A DNA stretch of 64,000 bases from NCBI GenBank assembly GCA_030849075.1, contig JASAOO010003559.1:62001-126000 (forward strand), read 5' to 3'. The position numbers and the translations under genes were made by a program. Below the pieces are notes generated by a model. The model did not search any database. It worked only from the letters and a program-made list of their open reading frames with translations, and was not told the DNA's origin. Every line of letters starts with the position of its first letter. Within the stretch, counting starts at the first letter, position 1. This DNA is from Zelonia costaricensis (Eukaryota; Euglenozoa; Kinetoplastea; Trypanosomatida; Trypanosomatidae). Of the stretch, positions 1-8,304 are shown one piece after another.

Positions 1-1
1 G

Positions 2-370
2 CCACCTTTTGAGCCGATGCGGGTTGCCGTGGCGGAGCTGGAGGACTTCAGCAGCCTCGTCGTAACCGCCACTACACTGGGGCACAAGTCCACAGCGCCA
101 GAGCAGGCGGCGTCGCAGCCGGAGACGCTGGGGAGCTGGCTTCTTCGCAGCCTTTTTGGCAGTCAGTCATTCTTGATCGACGCGTCGCCGTACTTGGTGC
201 TCTCCCGCAGCTACCGCATCACGGCGCCGGGGCATGGCGCGGACTTGTCCAACTCGTCACTGAGCGGCTGGACGCGGCTGGAGCTGTCGCCGTGGGCGGT
301 GGACGTCGAGGCCACGCTGCGGTGGTGCCGGTACGTGCAGTCGCACCCCGAAGCAGCGCGTCTTTTCTGA
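2..370 (+). CDS. 3' end of an unrecognised protein gene (5' end outside window)
   Basis: The reading frame is already open at base 2, and its first ATG in the window (17) sits inside it, so this is most likely the C-terminal 122 codons of a longer gene, ending at a TGA at 368-370. Composition is typical of coding sequence here: G/C-ending codons, and a mix of charged and hydrophobic residues rather than the Pro/Ser/His/Thr strings of spacer ORFs. I see no catalytic motif, zinc-ligand pattern or membrane segment. The tail has hydrophobic stretches alternating with charges (around FLIDASPYLVLSRSYRI), suggesting a folded globular C-terminus. I do not recognise the family and assign no function. 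Confidence 0.7.
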   Translation, partial: PPFEPMRVAVAELEDFSSLVVTATTLGHKSTAPEQAASQPETLGSWLLRSLFGSQSFLIDASPYLVLSRSYRITAPGHGADLSNSSLSGWTRLELSPWAVDVEATLRWCRYVQSHPEAARLF

Positions 371-1405
371 GAGCGAGGCGGGGGAGGAGCAGCACGAAGC
401 CTCATCCATGTAGGGGTTTGCGCCGCACACGTTTCCGCTCACGCCGTGTCGTCACTGCGCAGCCGAACAACGTGGCCCTGATCTCGCACCACTGCGCGGC
501 GTCGTATGTCTCTTGCTCTTTTCCCTCTCCTTTTTTTTTTTGTTTCTCCTGGCATCTGTTTCCCGGTGCGTCCCCGCGCTTGCATACCTCGGGGGCTGCG
601 CTGTCATGGGTGGTGCACTCGATTCACGCAAGCAGAACACCGGCTGGCGCCGCCTTTTGCTCTCCCCTCGTTAGGGATGGTCGGCAGTGCCAACACAGCA
701 CGGTGGTCCGCCCTTTCAACGACTTCTCAGAGTTGATCTGGGGTGCAAGGCACCAAGACGCACCGCGTTGCCACCCCGCGGAAGTAACAAAACTGAGCAG
801 CGCTACTCAGCATGCCCACCGTCACTAACTCGATTTCCTGCCTGCATCGGCTCCTCTCCGTCACCACCGCTGCTGACCACTCTAACACAGCTACAGAGAC
901 GTAGTGCGCATCAACTACACCCCCCCACCCCCCACACACACACGGCCGCTGCCGAACCGGCTTCCTAGCTCGCCAACGACCACTGTTGACTGTCCTATCC
1001 CGGCGGCGCGGCTCCGTGCCCCCCCCTCTCCTTCATTCCGCCACGTTGAAGTGACATCACTCCCCTCCTTCCTCCTCCCTCCCCTCGCTACTACTGAAGC
1101 TCCCAGTTCTTTTTCCGCCTCAGCGCACTCGGCGGTCCCCTCCCCCGCCTCCAAGCCCCACTTGTGTCCCTCGTTTCTTTTGCTATGATTGCTTCGCTCT
1201 GCTTTTCAGTCGTTTTCGTCGAACAGAAATCGCGTCGTCTGCGCTGCTTCGTTTCTCCTTTTTGTTGGCGTCTTGTGTGTTTGTGCTGCGCCGAGTGAGA
1301 CCTTGCTTCCGCGGTCGGCCTCTCGCAGCCGCTTCTTCTTGTTTTTTTTCCCTTTGGCTGACCGGGCGGACCACGCGCAGCAACCTCTGGTTTTCGCTTA
1401 CCGCG
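371..1405. other. Spacer between partial gene and first TBC gene
   Basis: No coding sequence is supported. It holds a T run near 531-541, C-rich runs near 920 and 1020, and the pyrimidine tract that serves the next gene. It presumably comprises the 3' UTR of the upstream gene and a short 5' UTR. Confidence 0.7.
1331..1380 (+). promoter_or_regulatory. Predicted trans-splice acceptor for first TBC gene
   Basis: A T-rich tract at about 1331-1357 is followed by its first AG at 1379-1380, 25 nt before the ATG at 1406. This is the usual trypanosomatid layout for spliced-leader addition. Confidence 0.6.
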
Positions 1406-2725
1406 ATGCCCAAGGGTGCACCCCCGGGGAAGGCCACGAGGGCCGGTCAAGTCGTCGTGGCCGAGGCTGCCAAGAGCACACTGAGCATCCTTCCGCACGC
1501 CGAGGAGGTCGAACTGCGACGCGGCTCGGCGGTCGGCATCATCAGCTCCACCACAGGCCGCATGAACCGCGCCGCCCCCGACAGCGCCAGTGGCACCAGC
1601 GCCGAAAGCGAGGAGACCATCAAGCACGACAGTAGGCCTGCCGCTGCCTCGGCCAGCCCCGCCGCCGCATCACCGAGCACGACCGTCATATCCAACCAAG
1701 TGGCCGGTGCCGTCAGCGCGCACCGCCGCGCCGCAACTGCCAAGCCGCTGCCGTACAGGTGCTACGACGTGTTCGGTTTCTCTGTCACGGAGGCCGAGAA
1801 GGCTGCCGAGGATTACGAGCGCCGCAACGGTGACTACAGCGCCAGTTACTTGGACAAGTGGCAGCGCATGACAGCCCGTTGGGGGAGCGTTAGTACCGAC
1901 AAGCTGAAGCGGAACTGCCGGCGCGGCGTGCCGCAGGCGAGGCGACGCGTCGTGTGGCAGCGGTTGCTGCGCAGCTGGGGGATGAGGGAGCGGAACCCCG
2001 GCGTGTACGTGCGGCTCCGCAGCCAGCCGCTGGAGTCGGAGACGGTCGAGGGCGTCATTGAGCGCGACCTCGACCGCACGTTCCCCACACATCGCCTTTT
2101 CGAGGGCGGCGCGGGCGGGCAGGGGCAGCGGATGCTGCGCAGCATTTTGCGGGCCTACGCGAACTACAACCCGGCGGTGGGGTACTGCCAGGGCATGGGC
2201 TTCCTCGCCGCCACCCTCATCCTGCAGATCGAGGAGGAGGAGGATGCCTTTTGGGCGTTCGTGGCGCTCATGGAGAACGAGCGGTACAACATGAAGGCCG
2301 TCTTCGCGCCTGGCTTCCCACAGCTGCAGTGCATCTTCCACGTCTTCGAGGCGCTCCTGCGCAAGCGGATGCCGGGGCTGCACGCACACCTGTGCACCAC
2401 CCACCAGATCTCCCCCTCCTTCTACGCCGTGCACTGGTTCATGACGGTGTTCACCTACTACTTCAACTTTGGCCTCGTCTCGCGTATTTGGGACATGTTC
2501 CTGTGCGAGGGCTGGAAGCCGGTGTACCGCATCGCGCTGGCGCTGCTCAAGGTGGAGGAGCGACGGCTGCTCTCGCTCAAGACAGAGACGGAGTTGCTGC
2601 TGGCACTCAAGGCGATCCAGGAGTCGAAGAACCCGGCTGAGCTGCTCAAGGTCGCGCTCGACATCAAGTTCAAGAGCGCGTACGTCAACAAACTCGTCGC
2701 AGAGTACAACTCGTCACCGAAGTGA
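1406..2725 (+). CDS. TBC-domain Rab GTPase-activating protein (TBC1D10-like), copy 1
   Basis: This 439-residue protein is predicted to accelerate GTP hydrolysis by a Rab GTPase in vesicle traffic. About 150 low-complexity residues precede a TBC domain (roughly 165-410). The dual-finger residues are present: the IxxDxxR motif is I218/D221/R224 in IERDLDR, and the glutamine finger is Q262 in YCQGM. The later RIWDMFLCEGW block and the CRRGVP entry motif resemble the TBC1D10/EPI64 subgroup. I chose ATG 1406 because the frame upstream opens only at a TTG and the acceptor AG lies at 1379-1380. It is adjacent to a second TBC gene with matching blocks throughout the domain, so the pair probably arose by ancient tandem duplication. 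The target Rab cannot be read from sequence. Confidence 0.9.
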   Translation: MPKGAPPGKATRAGQVVVAEAAKSTLSILPHAEEVELRRGSAVGIISSTTGRMNRAAPDSASGTSAESEETIKHDSRPAAASASPAAASPSTTVISNQVAGAVSAHRRAATAKPLPYRCYDVFGFSVTEAEKAAEDYERRNGDYSASYLDKWQRMTARWGSVSTDKLKRNCRRGVPQARRRVVWQRLLRSWGMRERNPGVYVRLRSQPLESETVEGVIERDLDRTFPTHRLFEGGAGGQGQRMLRSILRAYANYNPAVGYCQGMGFLAATLILQIEEEEDAFWAFVALMENERYNMKAVFAPGFPQLQCIFHVFEALLRKRMPGLHAHLCTTHQISPSFYAVHWFMTVFTYYFNFGLVSRIWDMFLCEGWKPVYRIALALLKVEERRLLSLKTETELLLALKAIQESKNPAELLKVALDIKFKSAYVNKLVAEYNSSPK

Positions 2726-4074
2726 AGGCCCTGGGAGAACGGAGGAGGTGGACGCACACGCCGAATGCGATTGGGTTGGATGGGGAGGGTGGCGGGGTAG
2801 GAGGAAGAGGTCAAGGGCAGCGACTCGGCGGCACGGCTCTCACGCACTCCTGTTATCTTTCTTTGGGGGCGCTCTCGGTCCGCTCCGCTCGCTTCCTCCT
2901 CTTCGCCGCCATCCGTGCCCCTTTCACGTCTCGCTGTGCGACGCGTCCCACACTGGGTGCCACCGGCCCAACCTATACCCAACCAAACACGATACACACA
3001 CACAAACACAAGAGCACACATCGCCGCAACAACATCTGTACACTATGGCGACGCGCCGCGCTTCATTGCCTGGCAGCATGTGGCCTTATCTCTACATGGT
3101 ACATTTCGTGCGCTTGCTGTCTGCGGTCAACGTCTTGATCGCCTTTTCAGTGGCAACACCAAGCGCACCGCAGCTTCTTCGGCACCCCCACCCCTTCCCC
3201 CAAACAAAGAAGTGAAGAGAAACAAGACTGACAGTGTCGCGCCGCTCAGGCCGCGTAGTGTGAGTCCTGGTGCATGGACCGTTTTCTGTGAGCCGCACCG
3301 CACCACACGTGGCAAGCCTCTCGCTCATAGCCGGTCTGGCACACAAGGTCAGCACGCATCAAAACGAGATCTTATGCTCGACGGTGGACTACGGCATCGC
3401 CCATTTGACAGCTTCGAAATGCACCTCTGGACTCCTTTGCCCCTCTTCGGCCCCTCAACCCCGTCTCCTCGCTGGTCACGCACACCAAAACGTGAACGCG
3501 GTGTCCAGCCTCAATCGGCGCGTGCGACGCGAAACTTGCATACACCTGAAACGTCCCTTACGCACGTGCGAGCTCTCCAAAAAAAAAAAAAAAGGGCGCT
3601 GCGCTTTGTCCATCCCACATCAGCGCCTCTCTCCTGTGCCTCGGATTTGACTATCTTCTTCATTCAAGGGAAGCTGCCGAGCACCGCCTGCGGGAGAACG
3701 GGAACTACCCCCGAGGAAGAGAAGAGCTTCACAACCACGCACGAGGCCCACCCAAATTGCGACCTTCATTGAAGCCACGCTTTCGTCTTTCCCTTCGGTA
3801 GAAAGGACGAGAAGAAAGAGCGACGCGGTGCATTTACAGGGGCTTCTAGGACCTCCACATACACACACACACACGAACACAACTGCCACCTTATTTCTTT
3901 AGCTTCCTTCCGTGCTCGTGTCACTCTGCGACCCCCCCCCCTCACATCATCCCTCCTTCCACTGCTTTCGAATTCCCTTTCTCTTCCCTTTGACGCCTCT
4001 GCGCCCCCTCCTCCTCTGTCTCACTGACAACGGGAGTGCACGCACTGCTTCGCTGTGCCCGCACACGGATCGCA
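2726..4074. other. Spacer between the two TBC genes
   Basis: No gene is supported. It contains an A run (about 3580-3593), an AC microsatellite (3861-3874), and a long C/T tract (3932-4022) leading to the next acceptor. ORFs here run through these homopolymers and are not credible. Confidence 0.7.
3932..4036 (+). promoter_or_regulatory. Predicted trans-splice acceptor for second TBC gene
   Basis: A roughly 90-nt C/T-rich tract ends in its first AG at 4035-4036, 38 nt before ATG 4075. Confidence 0.6.
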
Positions 4075-5754
4075 ATGGACGAGGGCAGTGTCTTCCACGG
4101 CGGCGATGACGGCGAGGGGGTGCAGCCGGGGCTCGTGGAAAGCTCGTCTCTGCACATCTCCGCCGTGCATCCCAGCCGGGTCGCCGGTCGTGCGTCGTCC
4201 ACGCATGGAGCCGCTGCGCTCACGACGAACATGGACACGGTGGAGAGTTTACTGAACGCACCGGAGCGGCACGCGTCACACTCGCCGCCAAAACACGGCA
4301 CCCCTACCGTCACCACCGATGCGCCTCGGCATGCTGCTGGCAGGCACGGCACCGGTCACGTGGTCGAGGTCGTGACGTCGCAGCTGCAGGTTGCTGTACC
4401 AGACGAGGAGCTGCAACTCGGCCGTGCCCAGTCGTCGTCCGTGCACTCACCCTCAAAGGCAGGCGCCACGTCCACGTCCACGGCGGCGGCGGCAGCGTCT
4501 AGTACGAGTGCCGGGGTGCCGCCCAGCGCAGTGTCACGGCCGACGCCGCTGGTGCCGGAGAACCGGCACGTTGTGAAGGGCGCCGGGCTGCCGCAGCCGC
4601 TGCGCAAGAGCCAGCTGCGGGCCGCCCCGACGGGCGGTAGTGACTCCGACACGGAAGAGGAGGGGGCGCAGAACATGATGGAGAGCCCGGACGCGGACGG
4701 GCGGCACTCGACCGTGTGCAACGACAGCGTCATCGACGCCGAGGAGAAGGACGCCGAGCAGCAGTTTGTCGACGAGTTCGGCTTCGTCATCGACGAGAGC
4801 GCCAAGACAAAGGACGAGAAGTTCATCCGGCGCATTGATGGCAAGCAGGTGGTGCGCCGCGAGATCAAGTGGGCCAACATGGCGGCCGACTGGAACCGAA
4901 CCAACACGAAGATGCACGCCAAACTGAAGGAGCGGTGCCGCAAGGGCATCCCGAGCCGCTTCCGCGGTGTTGCGTGGCAGCTGCTGATGGGCTCCTTCCA
5001 CCAGCTCAGCTCCGACGAAAACAACGGCGTCTACCTCGCGCTGCGCGACAAGAAGCTGGCGGACAAAGAGGTGGACGCGATCATTTCGCGCGACCTGGCC
5101 CGCACATTTCCCACGCACGTGCTCTTCCAGGATGCCGGCGGCGTGGGCCAGACCTTCCTGCGCAACGTTCTCCACGCCTACGCCGGCTGCGACCCGGAGG
5201 TGGGCTACGTGCAGGGCATGGGTTTTCTCGTCGCGGCCCTGTCGACGCAGATGGCCGAGGAGGAGTCCTTTTGGGCCCTGCACGAGATGATGTACAACGA
5301 GCGCTACAAGATGCGCGAGCTCTTCCGGCCCGGCTTCCCGCTGCTGCAGCAGTTTTTCTACCAGTTCAAGCGCTTGCTCGCGCGACTGCTCCCAAAGCTC
5401 TCCAAGCGGCTTGACGAGCTCGAGATCCAGCCGTCCTTCTTCGCGTCGCAGTGGTTCCTCACGCTGTTTGCTGTGCACTTTCCGTTTCGCGCCCTCCTCC
5501 GCATCTGGGACATCTTCTTCTCGGAAGGCTGGAAGATCATCTTCCGCACCGGCATCGCTCTCATGAAGTGGGAGGAGTCGCGGCTACTGACCCTCTCCTT
5601 CGAGGAACTGCTGCCCGCCTTGAAGGGCCTGCAGGACGGCAAGGACGCACGCGAGCTACTGCGCCGCGCGCACCGCATCAAGTTCAAGACGGCCGAGTTG
5701 AACCGCTACGGTGATGAGTACTGGGAGATGGTTGGCGTGATTCACCGCGACTGA
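4075..5754 (+). CDS. TBC-domain Rab GTPase-activating protein (TBC1D10-like), copy 2
   Basis: This 559-residue predicted Rab-GAP has a long disordered N-terminus (about 1-270, Ala/Ser/Thr/His-rich then acidic) followed by a TBC domain (roughly 285-535). The arginine finger motif is I337/D340/R343 in ISRDLAR, and the glutamine finger is Q380 in YVQGM, so both catalytic fingers are intact. Blocks shared with copy 1 include RTFPTH, QGMGFL, RIWD and IKFK near the end. The N-terminal regions of the two copies are unrelated in appearance, which suggests different recruitment. ATG 4075 is the first ATG; the upstream frame opens at a GTG. The family acts on membrane-bound Rabs; the specific Rab is unknown. 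Confidence 0.9.
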   Translation: MDEGSVFHGGDDGEGVQPGLVESSSLHISAVHPSRVAGRASSTHGAAALTTNMDTVESLLNAPERHASHSPPKHGTPTVTTDAPRHAAGRHGTGHVVEVVTSQLQVAVPDEELQLGRAQSSSVHSPSKAGATSTSTAAAAASSTSAGVPPSAVSRPTPLVPENRHVVKGAGLPQPLRKSQLRAAPTGGSDSDTEEEGAQNMMESPDADGRHSTVCNDSVIDAEEKDAEQQFVDEFGFVIDESAKTKDEKFIRRIDGKQVVRREIKWANMAADWNRTNTKMHAKLKERCRKGIPSRFRGVAWQLLMGSFHQLSSDENNGVYLALRDKKLADKEVDAIISRDLARTFPTHVLFQDAGGVGQTFLRNVLHAYAGCDPEVGYVQGMGFLVAALSTQMAEEESFWALHEMMYNERYKMRELFRPGFPLLQQFFYQFKRLLARLLPKLSKRLDELEIQPSFFASQWFLTLFAVHFPFRALLRIWDIFFSEGWKIIFRTGIALMKWEESRLLTLSFEELLPALKGLQDGKDARELLRRAHRIKFKTAELNRYGDEYWEMVGVIHRD

Positions 5755-6889
5755 GAGAACGGGGGGGGAGGGGAGGGAAGAGGGCCGGTCGTACAGGCCG
5801 GTGCACGTGGTGCGCAGCGCATCCCCCGACGCCCCTGCACCGTTCTCTGCGCGTGGCAGACTGCATTTCTTCTCGTTGCATTCTTGTGGTGCGGGCGCCT
5901 CGATCGCCTGCCCTCGCTGTGCCGACTCGACGCCCCAGTTCGGCGTCTTTAGTTGCGCCCACGCGTGTCCTCGTTGCGACTCGTTTCTCCCCAGTTCCGC
6001 TGCCGCCCTCGCCCCGTCTTACTTCTCCTCCTGCCTCCCCCCCCTTCCCGCTGCTCCTAGCCTCCCTCCTGGCCACGAAGAGTGCGCGTCGACGCAGACC
6101 AAAGCAGGCGCTGTTCGTCGTGGCGCACAGAGGGGGTGCGGGGGAGGGAGGGAGACAGGGGGGGGGGACTCTCGATGTCATAGTCAGAGAACAGGGCCGA
6201 TGGGTCGGCGGAAAGCTCATCCTGCTTGTTCGGTTTCTCTCTACCGCGGCGCGGAGGGCGGGGGTCCGTAACCGTGCGCCACGGTGCGCGGTCTCTTAGG
6301 TGGCAGGTGTGTCACAAAGGACAAGAGTCAAAACAAAAAGGAGAAGAGTGACAACAAGCCAGCGAGTCACACGAGGCAGACCCACCTCCTTGTCTGCTCC
6401 TTGAGAGTGGGTGGCGGCGTCCACTTCTGCGCCAAAACGCTGCAGAGAAGGCATCAGCTCCGTGCGACACAATCAACTGCCTTTTGATTCGCCGGTTCTT
6501 CCCCCTTTTTTGTGGAGAATTGTGGTGAGCACGCCTCGCACGCTGCATTACGTGACGCGCAGCATTCTGTCTGTTTGTTGGCACTTGCACGTGTGTGTGT
6601 GTGTGTGTTTCAAATCCCGCGCCATTTCACCCGTCGTGCTTTCCGCAACTCCCTCCTTCTTCACCACCATTGGTTGTACCGGATGTGCACCGCGTACAGA
6701 CGGCACCCTCCCTGCGAATCGAGGAGCTCTCCACGAATTGCACACGCACCCACCACTTGCGTCACTCCTGTGGTCTCCCAGCTCACCGGCCCACCTCCCT
6801 TCCCCCTTGAAAGGGTTCACGCGAAGTGAGAACCAACCAAACAAACGAAAGGCACACCACCACTCGATAACTGCCGCACTGTACAGAGG
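5755..6889. other. Spacer
   Basis: No gene is supported. A G run lies near 6150-6170, a GT microsatellite at 6591-6608, and a C/T tract with candidate AGs at 6812-6813 and 6825-6826 before the next ATG. Confidence 0.65.
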
Positions 6890-7357
6890 ATGAACGCGTT
6901 GCATAGGGGTCGATCGCATCGCAAGCGTCTCTCCTCCGAAGCCCGCGAGGCGCCATCGACGCCTAGCGTTTTCGATTTGCCGCCTCCCGCTGCGCTGTAC
7001 CGCGGCGCCACAGCCGCCTTCGACGCCCGTGCATGCGCGATTGACCAGGGCCGAGCGTGTCTGGCGGACGCGCTGACTGCGTACAGCGTTGGCGGCATCA
7101 CCCTCCGCACCACTTCTGCCGACGTCATGGAGGAGCTAGTCAGCTTTGCGAGGCCGCGCGCGCGGCACGACGTCTTGCTCTCCGTAGAGCACCTCTCGAC
7201 CACGACGGACCGCCTGGCGCACCTCGCGTCGCACCCGAGCCCAACAGACCTAGAGGCACGCATCGTCCACCGCGGCGCCATCGAGTCGGCCGCGTCGCTG
7301 CATCAAGTCATTTGCCGCCCCTCGATGCGTGTGAGACAGCCAGGCGACGACAGGTGA
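6890..7357 (+). CDS. Small protein of unknown function (155 residues)
   Basis: The ORF starts at ATG 6890 and ends at TGA 7355-7357. Codon choice (mostly G/C third positions) and balanced amino-acid content separate it from the spacer ORFs around it. The N-terminal 35 residues are basic (RGRSHRKR). The rest is predicted mainly helical, with stretches such as SADVMEELVSFARPRARHD, and no cysteine pattern, membrane segment or catalytic motif. It looks like a small soluble protein. Its size and lack of a recognisable domain leave open that it is a lineage-specific gene. I assign no function. Confidence 0.65.
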   Translation: MNALHRGRSHRKRLSSEAREAPSTPSVFDLPPPAALYRGATAAFDARACAIDQGRACLADALTAYSVGGITLRTTSADVMEELVSFARPRARHDVLLSVEHLSTTTDRLAHLASHPSPTDLEARIVHRGAIESAASLHQVICRPSMRVRQPGDDR

Positions 7358-8304
7358 CAGAGACGGATTCGTCGAGACAGTCGAGCCCGCGCTGGATGTC
7401 GGATGGCGCGCTTGCCCCGCTGCTGTGCATACTCTCTTTATTTTGGTTTTAAACTGCTGCTACTGCGCGACTGCTGACGTGTTCCTTTTTTCTACTCCCT
7501 CCGCTCTTCCAGCACAGGCGTCGCCGTGTGAGCAAAGCGCGGACACACGCGAACACACAGATACACACACACACACACAATCGAAGTGGTGTACGAAGCA
7601 GCCACAGAAGAGAGCAGCTGCGCTGAAGGAAGCCGCTGAACTGACTGCCAAGATGTCGGGATGCCTCGTGCTGTGCGCCGTGAGCTCGTCTCTTGCTCCT
7701 CTGCACCACGGGCATAGCTTACCGCTGAGGAGGTGCCCGTGCACCCAAGAGGTCGGCGCTGGTCTTTCGTGTCGCCGGCCGTTACTCCGTTGCAAGCCCT
7801 TCCCGACTCCTCGAAGTCTCGAAAAAAAAAAAGCAGCAACAACGCATGCCAACTTGCCTCCTCCTCATGCACTCTGAATCCCGCACCTCTCACTCTCTTC
7901 TTCCTGATTGACAACATCGGCTTGTCTTCTCGAACCGCCAGTCGATACAGTTTCGTGCTTTTGATTTACCTTTCCCTTTCCACTCGTTTTTTTTTTCTTC
8001 TCCCCTCCTCGGGGCCCTACCCCTCCTCCTCTTTCCCATCTCGCCCATCACCACCTAAACCTGCACGGTCCTTGGTGCACCACCACCACACGTGTCTACA
8101 CGCCTTGTACGAGAACCCCCCTCCCCCATCGGTTGTTGTGGACTCTGCGAATCAGCACACACACACACATACACAAGCTTGCGAGATCCCTTTCTTGCCG
8201 TCTCCTACTTCATAGAAAAAAGCACTGCTTGGGTGCATCGTGTGAATCGCATCACCTCACTTTTTTTTCTTCAACGGCACCACCCGACTTCCCCCTTCTC
8301 CGCG
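7358..8304. other. Spacer / 5' UTR of eIF4G gene
   Basis: No gene is supported. It contains an AC microsatellite (7563-7579), an A run near 7821, and a long T/C tract (about 7980-8060) whose first following AG is at 8112-8113. No AG occurs between the second T tract (about 8259-8270) and the ATG, so the 5' UTR is probably near 190 nt. Confidence 0.6.

Noticed and set aside
1262..1405. N-terminal extension of the first TBC gene (48 codons)
   Set aside because: It opens only at a TTG and spans the pyrimidine tract and acceptor AG, so it would be removed by trans-splicing. The same reasoning removed upstream extensions of the genes at 4075, 8305, 26680, 35250, 38576 and 61403.
2915..3772. 285-codon ORF between the TBC genes
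   Set aside because: Begins at a non-ATG codon and passes through a poly-A run; amino-acid content is that of spacer sequence.
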